A stretch of DNA of 64,000 bases, from assembly GCA_963714325.1 (NCBI GenBank), contig CAVQOB010000034.1, positions 124,001 to 188,000 of the forward strand. Direction: 5' to 3'. The notes below the pieces were generated by a model that was not told the origin of the DNA, searched no databases, and worked only from the letters and a program-made list of their open reading frames with translations. The position numbers and the translations under genes are program-made. Origin of the DNA: CAVQOB01 sp963714325 (GTDB lineage: Bacteria > Pseudomonadota > Alphaproteobacteria > Rhizobiales > Hyphomicrobiaceae). Below are positions 43,822 through 53,185 of the stretch, piece after piece (the stretch's first letter is position 1; the number at the start of each line of letters is the position of its first letter).

Positions 43822-44645
43822 AGGATGATTTGTCAAACGTGAGCGAGACCATAACGGAAGACGGGCGCACGATCGGCGCGCCGATGCTGACGGTTGAAAA
43901 CGTGGTGATGCGGTTTGGCGGCGTCACGGCGATCAAAGGGGTGTCGTTCGATATCCGCAAGGGCGAGATTCGCGCGATCATCGGGCCGAACGGCGCCGGC
44001 AAGACGTCGATGCTCAATGTCATCAACGGTTTCTATCATCCGCAAGAAGGGGTCATCACCTTCAAGGGCGAGCGGCGCACGGCGATGCGCCCGCACGTGG
44101 CGGCGACGCAGGGCATTGCGCGCACGTTCCAGAACGTCGCGCTGTTCAAGGGCATGTCGACGATCGACAACATCATGACCGGGCGCACGCTCAAGATGCG
44201 TCAGGGACTGCTGGCTCAGGCGTTCCGCTTCGGTCCAGCGCTGAAGGAAGAGATCAAGCATCGCGAGGCGGTGGAGCGCGTCATCGATTTCCTGGAGATC
44301 GCGCATATCCGCAAGGCGCCGGTCGGCAAGCTTCCCTATGGTTTGCAGAAGCGCGTCGAGCTTGGCCGGGCGCTGGCGACGGAGCCGGAGCTGCTGTTGC
44401 TGGATGAACCGATGGCCGGCATGAACCTGGAAGAGAAACAGGACATGAGCCGCTTCATTCTGACCGTGAACAAGACATTCGGGACGACGATTGCGCTGAT
44501 TGAGCACGATATGGGCGTCGTGATGGATCTGTCGGACCGCGTGGTCGTGCTGGACTACGGACTGAAGATCGCCGACGGGACGCCAGCTGAAGTGCAGGCT
44601 AATCAAAACGTCATCGACGCCTATCTCGGCGTTTCGCATTCTTGA
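43818..44645 (+). CDS. livG: Branched-chain-type ABC transporter ATP-binding protein (LivG-like)
   Basis: A 275-residue ABC ATPase. Walker A GPNGAGKTS, Q-loop region RTFQNVALFKGMSTIDNI, a signature-like KLPYGLQKRVELGRAL, Walker B LLLLDEPMAGMN and switch His in IEHDMGVV. The signature LPYGLQK deviates from LSGGQ, as is usual in LivG proteins. Overlaps the ligase by 4 bases. An N-terminal extension of about 22 residues precedes the domain. Confidence 0.93.
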   Translation: MKDDLSNVSETITEDGRTIGAPMLTVENVVMRFGGVTAIKGVSFDIRKGEIRAIIGPNGAGKTSMLNVINGFYHPQEGVITFKGERRTAMRPHVAATQGIARTFQNVALFKGMSTIDNIMTGRTLKMRQGLLAQAFRFGPALKEEIKHREAVERVIDFLEIAHIRKAPVGKLPYGLQKRVELGRALATEPELLLLDEPMAGMNLEEKQDMSRFILTVNKTFGTTIALIEHDMGVVMDLSDRVVVLDYGLKIADGTPAEVQANQNVIDAYLGVSHS

Positions 44646-44661
44646 GACTGAGGTCGTTCGC

Positions 44662-45591
44662 GTGGAATTGATTGGTCAAGTACTTGAAGTTCTCATCGGT
44701 GGGCTGCTGGCGGGCGTTCTCTATTCGCTGGTCGCGCTGGGGTTCGTGCTGATCTACAAGGCGTCCGGCGTGTTCAACTTCGCACAGGGCGCGATGGTTC
44801 TTCTGGCCGGCCTCGCATTGGTGCGGTCGCTCGATTGGCTGGTGGCGCGGGGATTTCCAGGATGGGCTGCGATCATGCTTGGGCTGCTGTTCGCCGGCAT
44901 GATCATGGCCGTGACGGCGTGGCTGATCGAGCGCTATGTGCTCGGGCCGCTGCTCAATCAGGACGGGCTGACGCTGTTCATGGCGACCATTGGCGCTGGG
45001 TTCATCATCGAGGGCGCCGGGCAGATGATCTTCGGCTCTGACGTTTATCCGCTCCGCCTGTTCCCGACGGATGCCTGGATTTTGCTTGAGAGCATTTTCC
45101 CGGGTGGCATCCTGATCAACAAGCTCGACGTCTGGGGTGGGTTGATCGCGGGTGTGCTGGTGGCAGGCCTCGCGACGTTTTTCCAGTACACCAAGACCGG
45201 GCGTGCGCTCCGGGCGGTGGCTGACGACCACGCGGCGGCGCAGTCGGTCGGTATTCCGATCAGTTGGATTTGGTTCGTGGTGTGGCTGGTCGCAGGGCTT
45301 GTGGCGCTGGTCGCGGCGACGGTCTGGGGCACCAAGCTCGGCGTGCAGTTCTCGATCGTGTTCTTAGCCCTGAAAGCCTTGCCGGTATTGATCATCGGAG
45401 GGTTCACGTCGGTGCCCGGTGCGATTATCGGCGGATTGATGGTTGGGGCGGGTGAAAAACTCGCCGAGGTTTATCTTGGACCGTTCATTGGCGGCGGGAT
45501 TGAGTACTGGTTTGCCTATGTGGTGGCGCTGGCTGTGCTGATGGTGCGGCCGCAGGGATTGTTTGGCGAAAAAATCATCGAGCGGATTTGA
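44662..45591 (+). CDS. livH: Branched-chain-type ABC transporter permease (LivH-like)
   Basis: A 309-residue inner-membrane permease with about eight hydrophobic helices. Family blocks are GGLLAGVLYSLVALGFVLIYKASGVFNFAQG, KTGRALRAVADDHAAAQSVGI, which is the EAA-like cytoplasmic coupling loop, and the end MVRPQGLFGEK. It starts with GTG 16 bases after livG. The partner permease follows 10 bases later. Confidence 0.93.
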   Translation: MELIGQVLEVLIGGLLAGVLYSLVALGFVLIYKASGVFNFAQGAMVLLAGLALVRSLDWLVARGFPGWAAIMLGLLFAGMIMAVTAWLIERYVLGPLLNQDGLTLFMATIGAGFIIEGAGQMIFGSDVYPLRLFPTDAWILLESIFPGGILINKLDVWGGLIAGVLVAGLATFFQYTKTGRALRAVADDHAAAQSVGIPISWIWFVVWLVAGLVALVAATVWGTKLGVQFSIVFLALKALPVLIIGGFTSVPGAIIGGLMVGAGEKLAEVYLGPFIGGGIEYWFAYVVALAVLMVRPQGLFGEKIIERI

Positions 45592-45601
45592 GGAGAAGCC
45601 G

Positions 45602-46699
45602 ATGCTTTATCGCGAAGCTGGACAATACAAAACGTCATACGCCGCTGATATGGCGATGTTTCCGATCCGCCAGGACCGGATCGCACTCTATGCTCTGCTC
45701 GCCTTTGCGTTCGTCGGCGTACCCCTGCTGGCGTTCTTCAAGATCGGCTGGTTTGGCCACGACTACATCTTCAAGGCGATCCTCATTCCATTCCTGATCC
45801 TGTCGCTGGCGGCGATTGGATTGAACATTCTGACCGGCTACTGCGGGCAGATTTCGCTCGGGGGTGGCGCGTTCATGGCCATCGGTGCCTATTTCGGATT
45901 TAAGTTTGCGACAGGTTTCGGGCCGTTAATGGGACTGCCGGTGCTGGCGTCCATCCTCCTTGGTGGGCTGTCGTCGGCGCTGATCGGCATTTTGTTCGGG
46001 ATTCCGTCGTTGCGGATCAAGGGCCTCTATCTGGCGGTCGCGACGCTCGCCGCGCAGTTCTTTTTCGATTGGGTGTTCCTGCGGGTCAAATGGTTCACCA
46101 ACTACGAGCCATCCGGGTCGGTGAGTGCGCCGCGGCTCGATTTCTTCGGCTATATGGTTGCAACACCGATCGAGCGCTATCTGCTGGTGTTGTCGTTCGT
46201 CGCAGCGTTTGCGTTCCTGGCGAAGAACCTGGTGCGCGGCAATCTCGGCCGGCAGTGGATGGCAATCCGCGATATGGATATCGCTGCCGAGATCATGGGC
46301 ATTCGCCCGCTCTATGCCAAGCTGACAGCGTTCGCGGTGTCGTCGTTCTTCTGCGGCGTGGCGGGTGCGCTTTGGGCGTTTGTGCATCTGGGGAGTTGGG
46401 AGCCACTGGCGTTCGACATCAATCGTTCCAATGATCTGCTGTTCATGATCATCATCGGCGGACTCGGGTCGATCCTCGGATCATTTCTCGGTGCGGCTTT
46501 CATCCTCATTCTGCCGATCATGCTCAATGTGGTGCCGATCTCGATCGGCGTGCCGTTGACGACGGAGACGATCGCGCATCTGCAGTTTGTGATTTTCGGC
46601 TCGCTGATTTGCTATCTGCTGATCAAGGAACCGCATGGCTTTGCCAAAATCTGGTCATTGGCAAAGGAGAAACTTCGACTCTGGCCGTTCCCGCATTGA
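45602..46699 (+). CDS. livM: Branched-chain-type ABC transporter permease (LivM-like)
   Basis: A 365-residue permease. LNILTGYCGQISLGGGAFMAIGA is the LivM hallmark, with FGIPSLRIKGLYLAVATLAAQ and QWMAIRDMDIAAEIMGI as the coupling loop, and GGLGSILGSFLGAAFI near the end. GAGGAG lies 6 bases before the ATG at 45602. It belongs to the ligase-livGHMKF operon. Confidence 0.93.
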   Translation: MLYREAGQYKTSYAADMAMFPIRQDRIALYALLAFAFVGVPLLAFFKIGWFGHDYIFKAILIPFLILSLAAIGLNILTGYCGQISLGGGAFMAIGAYFGFKFATGFGPLMGLPVLASILLGGLSSALIGILFGIPSLRIKGLYLAVATLAAQFFFDWVFLRVKWFTNYEPSGSVSAPRLDFFGYMVATPIERYLLVLSFVAAFAFLAKNLVRGNLGRQWMAIRDMDIAAEIMGIRPLYAKLTAFAVSSFFCGVAGALWAFVHLGSWEPLAFDINRSNDLLFMIIIGGLGSILGSFLGAAFILILPIMLNVVPISIGVPLTTETIAHLQFVIFGSLICYLLIKEPHGFAKIWSLAKEKLRLWPFPH

Positions 46700-46816
46700 G
46701 GACGGTTAGAGCCGCAAAACCTTGGCAGTGTGCGGCGCACTGCCAAGCGGACCTTAAGTCAACGTCCGCATAATTCGCGGCTCGGCAGTTTGGCTGGACG
46801 CTCAAGGAGGAAGACA

Positions 46817-48130
46817 ATGAAGAAGCTAGTGATTGCAGGCTTGGCCGCGTCGGCCAGTCTCGTCGCCATGACGGCGGCTGCGATGGCGCAGGCCAATGAG
46901 CAGTTCATCCCCATTCTGTCGTACCGGACCGGCGCCTACGCCGTGAACGGCGTACCTTACGCCAACGGCGTTTCGGATTATTATTCGCTGATCAACGCGC
47001 GCGATGGCGGCATCAATGGTGTCAAGCTGCTGGTGGAAGAATGCGAAACCGGGTACGCCACTGATAAGGGTGTCGAGTGCTACGAGCGCCTGAAAGGTAA
47101 AGGTCCGACGGGGGCTGCGTTCTTCAATCCGCTCTCGACCGGCATTACCTTCGCGCTGACCGAAAAAGCACCCGTCGACAAGATCCCGGTGATCTCGATG
47201 GGCTATGGCCGCGCCGACAGCAAGAACGGCGCCGTCTTCATGTGGAACTTCCCGCTACTCGGCACCTATTGGTCGGCGGCTGACATCGCTATGCAGCACG
47301 TCGCCAAGGAAGTCGGTGGCGAAGCCAACCTTAAGGGCAAGAAGATCAGCCTCGTCTATCACGACAGCCCCTACGGCAAAGAGCCGATCCCGACGCTCGA
47401 AGTGCTGTCGAAGAAGTTTGGCTTCGAATTCAAGCCGATCCCGGTCACGCATCCCGGCGTCGAACAGAAGTCGCAATGGCTCGCCATCCGCCAGGACAAA
47501 CCGGACTACGTCCTGCTCTGGGGTTGGGGTGTTATGAACGGCGTGTCGGTCAAGGAAGCGGCGTCCGTCAACTTCCCGCGCGACAAGATGATCGGCGTGT
47601 GGTGGTCGGGTGCCGAACCCGATGTGACACCGGCTGGTGATCAAGCCATCGGCTATAAGGCGCTGATGCTGCAACACGGTGCCGGCGAATGGCCGGTGCA
47701 TGCCGACATCAAAAAGCACGTCGGCGACAAGCGGCTTGGCAAGGAAGACTTCGCGCAGGTCCTTTACAACCGCGGCGTCGTCAACGCCATGCTCGGCGTC
47801 GAAGCGATCCGCAAGGCGCAGGAAAAGCATGGCAAGAAGCCGTTGACGGGTGAACAGATCCGGTGGGGCCTCGAAAACCTCAACCTCGACGCAGTCCGCG
47901 TCAAGGAACTCGGCATGGAAGGTATGATCAAGGGGATCAAAACAACGTGTGCCGATCATGAAGGCGCCCGCGACGGTCGCGTGCAGCAGTGGGATGGCAA
48001 GGCCTGGAAGGTGATCTCGGATTTCTACACGGCGCGTGCTGATGTGACGGATCCGATCGTCAAGGACGTCTCGGCGAAGTACGCTGCTGACAAGAAGATC
48101 GAGCCGCGTGACTGTTCGAAGGAAAGCTAA
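46817..48130 (+). CDS. ABC transporter substrate-binding protein (LivK/Peripla_BP_6 type)
   Basis: A 437-residue periplasmic binding protein. The signal peptide (residues 1 to about 26, ending AMAQA) follows a strong AAGGAGGAAG ribosome site. The mature protein has the type-I fold: FIPILSYRTGAYAVNG, GGINGVKLLVEECETGY and ISLVYHDSPYGKEPIP. It is longer than leucine-binding proteins, in line with the branch that binds aromatic or other organic acids rather than amino acids. The ligand is inferred only from the ligase genes at both ends of the cluster. Confidence 0.9.
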   Translation: MKKLVIAGLAASASLVAMTAAAMAQANEQFIPILSYRTGAYAVNGVPYANGVSDYYSLINARDGGINGVKLLVEECETGYATDKGVECYERLKGKGPTGAAFFNPLSTGITFALTEKAPVDKIPVISMGYGRADSKNGAVFMWNFPLLGTYWSAADIAMQHVAKEVGGEANLKGKKISLVYHDSPYGKEPIPTLEVLSKKFGFEFKPIPVTHPGVEQKSQWLAIRQDKPDYVLLWGWGVMNGVSVKEAASVNFPRDKMIGVWWSGAEPDVTPAGDQAIGYKALMLQHGAGEWPVHADIKKHVGDKRLGKEDFAQVLYNRGVVNAMLGVEAIRKAQEKHGKKPLTGEQIRWGLENLNLDAVRVKELGMEGMIKGIKTTCADHEGARDGRVQQWDGKAWKVISDFYTARADVTDPIVKDVSAKYAADKKIEPRDCSKES

Positions 48131-48141
48131 AAGCTGAAGTG

Positions 48142-48238
48142 AGTGGTGAGTGGCCGGTAGTGAGTGGAAGAAGCCCTATGGGTGGACGCCATATCGCACG
48201 CCGGTCATCTCACCACTCAATCCTGACCACTCACCACT
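48142..48238. repeat. 12-bp inverted repeat between binding protein and LivF-like genes
   Basis: AGTGGTGAGTGG at 48142-48153 is mirrored by CCACTCACCACT at 48227-48238, with further GTGAGTGG-like repeats inside. The 115-base gap around it is open in the livF frame, which would lengthen the LivF-like protein. It may reduce transcription between the very abundant binding protein and the ATPase, or be a repeat remnant. Confidence 0.5.
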
Positions 48239-48245
48239 GACCAAC

Positions 48246-49094
48246 ATGGTACCGATGTCGACCGCACCCGCTACTGTTTCCCCTGCGCCCGTCACGGCGA
48301 AGCCGATTTTGTCGGTGAAGAACGTCGAGGTCATCTACGACCATGTCATTCTGGTGCTGAAGGGCGTGTCGCTGGAAGTGCCGGAAGGCGGGATCGTTGC
48401 GATCCTCGGCGCCAATGGTGCCGGCAAATCGACGACCCTCAAAGCGATCTCGAACCTGATCAAGGCCGAGCGCGGTGACGTGACAAAAGGCGTGATCGAA
48501 TTCAAGGGCGAGCGGGTTGATACGTTGACGCCGAATGATCTGGTTCGGCGCGGCTGCATCCAGGTGATGGAGGGTCGGCACTGCTTCGGCCATCTCACCA
48601 TCGAAGAAAATTTGTTGACCGGAGCTTTCACGCGCAAGAACAGCGAAGTCGCAGGCGCGCTGGAGATGGTCTACAAGTATTTTCCGCGACTGAAAGAGCG
48701 CCGCTCCAGTCAGGCCGGATATACGTCGGGCGGCGAGCAGCAGATGTGTGCGATTGGTCGCGCGCTGATGGCGAAGCCGACGATGGTGCTGCTGGATGAG
48801 CCGTCGATGGGCTTGGCGCCGCAGATCGTCGAGCAGATCTTCGAGATCGTGAAGGACATCAACACCAAGGAGCGGGTGTCGTTCTTGTTGGCTGAACAGA
48901 ATACCAACGTGGCGCTGCGCTATGCGACCTACGGGTACATTCTGGAGACCGGCCGCATCGTGATGGACGGCGATGCCAAGGCGTTGCGCGAGAACGAGGA
49001 TGTGAAGGAATTTTACCTCGGCGTCGGTGGTGGCGATCGGAAAAGTTTCCGCGACTTCAAGAGCTATAAGCGGCGCAAGCGCTGGCTGGCGTGA
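48246..49094 (+). CDS. livF: Branched-chain-type ABC transporter ATP-binding protein (LivF-like)
   Basis: A 282-residue ABC ATPase. Walker A GANGAGKST, Q-loop region GRHCFGHLTIEENLLTGA, signature YTSGGEQQM, Walker B MVLLDEPSMGLAP and switch region LLAEQNTN. A tail of about 25 basic residues (FKSYKRRKRWLA) extends past the family core. The ATG at 48246 or 48255 is preferred; an earlier in-frame GTG-type start would read through the repeat-rich spacer. Confidence 0.92.
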   Translation: MVPMSTAPATVSPAPVTAKPILSVKNVEVIYDHVILVLKGVSLEVPEGGIVAILGANGAGKSTTLKAISNLIKAERGDVTKGVIEFKGERVDTLTPNDLVRRGCIQVMEGRHCFGHLTIEENLLTGAFTRKNSEVAGALEMVYKYFPRLKERRSSQAGYTSGGEQQMCAIGRALMAKPTMVLLDEPSMGLAPQIVEQIFEIVKDINTKERVSFLLAEQNTNVALRYATYGYILETGRIVMDGDAKALRENEDVKEFYLGVGGGDRKSFRDFKSYKRRKRWLA

Positions 49095-49129
49095 GTGCAT
49101 TGGGCTTGGTCGCGAGTTAGAGTGTTTGG

Positions 49130-50404
49130 ATGTTGTTCAAGAAAAATCAGGCTGAGCTAGCTGCCCCTTTCGACCAACTCGAAACGCGTGATCCGGCGAG
49201 CCGGGAGCTGGCGCAGTTTGCGCTGCTGCCGGATCTGATCCGCCGGTCGATGGCGATGGCGCCGGGGTGGGCTGAGCATCTCGCGGGCGTCGATGCGGCG
49301 ACTGTTACGTCGCGGACGGCACTGGCCAAGTTGCCGGTGTTGCGCAAGGCGGCATTGAAAGAGTTGCAAAGCAAGCGGCCACCGTTCGGCGGGTTTGCAA
49401 CTGACGATGCGGGGCTCGTTGGCCGCATCATGATGTCGCCCGGGCCGATCTTCGAGCCGGAAGGCAAGAGTGAGGATCACTGGCGTTCGGCGCGGGCGCT
49501 TTATGCGGCAGGCTTCCGGCGCGGCGACATCGTGCACAATACGTTTGCCTATCATCTCACACCCGGCGGGTGGATCATGGATGCTGGCGCGCGCGCGCTC
49601 GGGTGCGCGGTGATCGCGGCGGGACCCGGCAATACCGAGCAGCAGCTCGAAGCGATCCAGCATTTGCGGCCGACGGCGTATTGCGGCGTGCCGGATTATC
49701 TGAAAATTTTGTTGGACAAGGCAAAGGAGGCTGGCCGCGATACCTCCTCCATCAAGAAGGCCTTCGTCTCCGGCGGGGCGCTGTTTCCGAGTTTGCGGGC
49801 TGAGTATCAGGCGCGCGGGATTTCCTGCATGCAGGGGTATGCGACGGCGGAACTCGGCATGATCGCCTACGAGAGTGCGACGCCGGACGGCAGCGTCGAA
49901 GGTATGATCGTCGATGAGGGCGTGATCGTCGAGATCGTGCGGCCCGGCACCGGCGACCCAGTCCCGGACGGCGACGTCGGCGAGGTGGTCGTCACGGCGT
50001 TCAATCGGCTTTATCCGATGATCCGCTTGGCAACGGGCGATATGTCGGCGGTGCTGGCGGGGCGTTCTGCCTGCGGGCGGACGAACATGCGGATCAAGGG
50101 ATGGATGGGGCGCGCGGATCAGACGACGAAGGTCAAGGGGATGTTCGTGCATCCCGAGCAGATCGCGGCGTTGTCGAGACGGCATCCCGAGCTTGGCCGC
50201 GTGCGGCTTGTTGTCGGGCGCGCGGGCGAGCAGGATGTGATGACGTTGAAGGCGGAAGCGGCGACGCCGGCTGCAACGTTGCAGGCCGGCGTGGCGGAGA
50301 GCTTGCAGGCGCTGACCAAGCTCAAGGGTGAGGTCGAGTTGGTGGCGCCGGGCAGTTTGCCGAATGATGGCAAGATCATCGCCGACGAGCGCACCTACAG
50401 TTGA
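49130..50404 (+). CDS. PaaK-like AMP-binding protein (phenylacetate-CoA ligase family)
   Basis: A 424-residue member of the phenylacetate-CoA ligase family, last gene of the transport cluster (36 bases after livF). Family features include the late RLATGDMSAVLAG, MRIKGWMGRADQTTKVKGMFVHPEQI and the C-terminal adenylation subdomain. At the place of the phosphate-binding SSGTTG loop it reads MMSPGPIFEPEG, so the key Ser/Thr/Gly residues are missing. A subfamily with this substitution appears beside Liv clusters in related bacteria; its members may use a different mode of ATP binding or may not be ligases. Aromatic-acid activation is therefore likely by family but not certain. Confidence 0.82.
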   Translation: MLFKKNQAELAAPFDQLETRDPASRELAQFALLPDLIRRSMAMAPGWAEHLAGVDAATVTSRTALAKLPVLRKAALKELQSKRPPFGGFATDDAGLVGRIMMSPGPIFEPEGKSEDHWRSARALYAAGFRRGDIVHNTFAYHLTPGGWIMDAGARALGCAVIAAGPGNTEQQLEAIQHLRPTAYCGVPDYLKILLDKAKEAGRDTSSIKKAFVSGGALFPSLRAEYQARGISCMQGYATAELGMIAYESATPDGSVEGMIVDEGVIVEIVRPGTGDPVPDGDVGEVVVTAFNRLYPMIRLATGDMSAVLAGRSACGRTNMRIKGWMGRADQTTKVKGMFVHPEQIAALSRRHPELGRVRLVVGRAGEQDVMTLKAEAATPAATLQAGVAESLQALTKLKGEVELVAPGSLPNDGKIIADERTYS

Positions 50405-50450
50405 TCGGCGAACCGCATTGGGCGCACGCGCTGGCCAGCAGAACCACGGG

Positions 50451-51815
50451 TTAGCTGGCGTTGGCCAGTCGTTCGACGGAGCGTTTGAACGGAGGCCAAA
50501 GTTTTCCGCGCGCGATATGGCGGCCGTCAACGACGACGTGCTGGCCGCGTGCCCACACGTCACGCACGACGCCGTCACCTGAGGCAAAGACAAGGGCATC
50601 AAGCACTTGATCGCCGTGACGGCCGACCAGTACGGGTTGGTCGCCGTCGAGAACGACGATATCCGCCCGCTTGCCGATCGCGAGGGCGCCGGTCTCGAGC
50701 CCCAGGGCCTGGGCGCCGCCTTGTGCTGCCGCATCGAACAGGAACCGCCCGGTCGATCCACCGGCTGGCCCCAGTCGATTGCGTTTCAGGTCGCGCAGGC
50801 GTTGACTGAATTCGAGTTGACGCAGCTCTTCGGCCAGCGAAATGCGGACATTGCTGTCTGAGCCGACGGCGATGATCCCGCCATGCGCTGAAAACGTCGT
50901 GCCATTGAAAATGCCGTCGCCGAGGTTGGCTTCGGTGATTGGGCAAAGGCCGGCGACGGCGCGCGTGCGCGCGAGCCGCTCGGTCTCGGCTGGCGTCATG
51001 TGCGTCGCATGGATCAGGCACCAGCGCGCATCGACGGTCGCGTTGTCGAGCAGCCATTGCACGGGGCGCGCGCCCGACCAGGCTATGCATTCCTCAATCT
51101 CTTTCACCTGCTCCGCGGCGTGGATGTGAACGGGCCCCGCTGGATAGGCTGTCAGCAGCGTTTGCAGTTCCGGCGCATCGACGGCGCGGAGAGAATGCGG
51201 CGCGATGCCGAGATTGGCGCCGGCATGGCGCTTGATATGCCCGCGGCTTGACTGCATCAATCGCGCGAACTGATCCAGGGAATTGACAAATCGCTTCTGC
51301 CCGTCCTTCGGCGCGGCGCCGCCACAGCCGCCATGGGCGTAGAACGACGGCAGCAGCGTCAGGCCAATACCGGTTGCGATGGCGGCATTGACGATGCGCC
51401 CGGCGGTCTCGGCGATATCGGCATAGGGCTGCCCATTCGGCTGATGATGCAGATAGTGGAATTCGCCGATCGCTGTGAAGCCGGCCTCGAGCATTTCGAG
51501 ATAGGTCCAGGCGGCGACGGCTTCGACGTCTTCAGGCGTCAAGGCGCCGAGGAAGCGGTACATCACTTCGCGCCAGGTCCAGAAGCTGTCGTCTTCTGGA
51601 CCACGTGTTTCGGCGAGGCCGGCCATGGCGCGCTGAAAGGCGTGACTGTGGACGTTGGCAATGCCAGGGACGGCGAAACCGGCGCGCTTGTCCATGGCGG
51701 GCGTCGCGGCAATGCCGGCGCGGATGGCGCTGATCAGGCCGTTGTCCATTGAGATCGCGACATCGCGCGCCCATCCGTTCGGCAGAAGCGCGTGCGAGAC
51801 GTGGAGGGTTGGCAC
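50451..51815 (-). CDS. hutF: Formimidoylglutamate deiminase
   Basis: A 454-residue zinc amidohydrolase that turns N-formimidoyl-glutamate into N-formyl-glutamate and ammonia in the five-step histidine pathway. Metal and active-site motifs: NVHSHAFQRAMAG, FHYLHHQPNG, HIHAAEQ, LIHATHMT and GSDSNVRIS. Length is normal for HutF. The start is a GTG (no ATG is available in frame nearby). It is divergent from hutI across 83 bases. N-formylglutamate deformylase (hutG) and the repressor hutC are not in the window. Confidence 0.94.
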   Translation of the reverse strand: MPTLHVSHALLPNGWARDVAISMDNGLISAIRAGIAATPAMDKRAGFAVPGIANVHSHAFQRAMAGLAETRGPEDDSFWTWREVMYRFLGALTPEDVEAVAAWTYLEMLEAGFTAIGEFHYLHHQPNGQPYADIAETAGRIVNAAIATGIGLTLLPSFYAHGGCGGAAPKDGQKRFVNSLDQFARLMQSSRGHIKRHAGANLGIAPHSLRAVDAPELQTLLTAYPAGPVHIHAAEQVKEIEECIAWSGARPVQWLLDNATVDARWCLIHATHMTPAETERLARTRAVAGLCPITEANLGDGIFNGTTFSAHGGIIAVGSDSNVRISLAEELRQLEFSQRLRDLKRNRLGPAGGSTGRFLFDAAAQGGAQALGLETGALAIGKRADIVVLDGDQPVLVGRHGDQVLDALVFASGDGVVRDVWARGQHVVVDGRHIARGKLWPPFKRSVERLANAS

Positions 51816-51898
51816 GATGATTGGTTTCCGGTTGAGGGCTGCGGTTTACATTCCATACACACCGCACTAGCGTTCGTCTGTCCAGAAGGAGGATGCGC

Positions 51899-53185
51899 AT
51901 GAAAGTGGATCGACTCTGGCAGGGAGCGCGATTGGCGACGCTTGATCCGGCATTGCCAGGGCTCGGCGTCATCGAGAACGGCGCCATCGCCGCCAGGGAT
52001 GGCAAGATCGCCTGGGTTGGCCGCGAGGCTGACATACCGGTGTTGGAGGCCGGCGAGCGGATCGACCTCGGCGGCCGCTGGGTGACGCCGGGGCTGATCG
52101 ATTGCCACACGCATCTGGTTTACGGGGGCAACCGTGCGCACGAATTCGAGCAACGCCTTGCCGGCGTCTCCTATGAAGAGATCGCGCGCGCGGGGGGCGG
52201 CATCATCTCGACGGTGAAGGCGACGCGGGCGGCGTCTGCAGCCCAGTTGATCAGGGAAACACTGCCCCGCCTCGACGCCTTGATGCGCGAGGGGGTGACG
52301 ACGGTCGAGATCAAGTCGGGCTACGGCCTCGATCTCGCGACGGAACGCAAACAGTTGCAGGCCGGCCGGGCACTCGTCACACGCCGGCAGATCGATGTTG
52401 CGCTGACGTTCCTTGGTGCTCACGCCTTGCCTCCAGAAGCGAACGGCGACAAGGACGCGTACATCGATCAGGTCTGCGCCATGATCCCCGTGTTGACCGC
52501 TGAGCGCTTGGTTCATGCGATCGATGCGTTCATGGAGGGCATCGCTTTCAGCGCCGAACAGACAGCGCGCGTGTTTGACGTCGCCAAGGCGCATCGGTTG
52601 CCGGTGAAGCTCCATGCCGATCAGTTGAGCAATCTGCACGGCGCGGCGCTTGCCGCCCGCTATAACGCGCTGTCGGCCGATCACCTCGAATATACGGACG
52701 AGGCTGGTGCTGCGGCGATGGCGAAATCCGGAACGGTTGCGGTGTTGCTACCGGGCGCATTCTATTTCATCCGGGAAAAACAGGTGCCGCCCGTCAACCT
52801 GTTCCGGTGGGCTGGCACGGCCATCGCGATTGCGACGGACAGCAATCCGGGATCGTCGCCGCTGACCTCGCCGCTGCTGACCATGAATATGGCGGCGACG
52901 TTGTTCCGCCTGACGGTCGACGAGTGCATCATCGGCATGACCCGCAGTGCCGCGCGGGCGCTTGGCCGGCTCGACAGTATCGGCACGCTTGAGGCGGGCA
53001 AGTTCTGCGACCTCGCCATCTGGGATGTCGAGCGGCCGGCGGAACTGGTCTACCGCATCGGCTTCAATCCGCTGCATGCGCGGGTGTGGCGGGGGCAGGA
53101 TACGGCCATCGTACCACGGTCCCTCGACGAGACCGTAACAGCGGATAATCTCGCTCTCTTGCACGGGAAGCTGATCGATGGCTGA
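51899..53185 (+). CDS. hutI: Imidazolonepropionase
   Basis: A 428-residue amidohydrolase that opens imidazolone propionate to formimidoylglutamate. Motifs: metal-binding DCHTHLVYGGNRAHEF, EIKSGYGLD, KLHADQLSN, the active-site DHLEYTDE and ATDSNPGSSP. The ribosome site AAGGAGG ends directly at the first ATG (51893), leaving no spacing, whereas the second ATG at 51899 is 6 bases away and is therefore preferred. Its end overlaps the hutH start by 8 bases. Confidence 0.95.
   Translation: MKVDRLWQGARLATLDPALPGLGVIENGAIAARDGKIAWVGREADIPVLEAGERIDLGGRWVTPGLIDCHTHLVYGGNRAHEFEQRLAGVSYEEIARAGGGIISTVKATRAASAAQLIRETLPRLDALMREGVTTVEIKSGYGLDLATERKQLQAGRALVTRRQIDVALTFLGAHALPPEANGDKDAYIDQVCAMIPVLTAERLVHAIDAFMEGIAFSAEQTARVFDVAKAHRLPVKLHADQLSNLHGAALAARYNALSADHLEYTDEAGAAAMAKSGTVAVLLPGAFYFIREKQVPPVNLFRWAGTAIAIATDSNPGSSPLTSPLLTMNMAATLFRLTVDECIIGMTRSAARALGRLDSIGTLEAGKFCDLAIWDVERPAELVYRIGFNPLHARVWRGQDTAIVPRSLDETVTADNLALLHGKLIDG

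Noticed and set aside
42583..43836. A 417-residue open frame on the minus strand
   Set aside because: Antisense to the acyl-CoA synthetase; no family motif.
49157..50761. A 534-residue open frame on the minus strand
   Set aside because: Antisense to the PaaK-like gene and running into hutF in another frame; composition is a GC-rich shadow.
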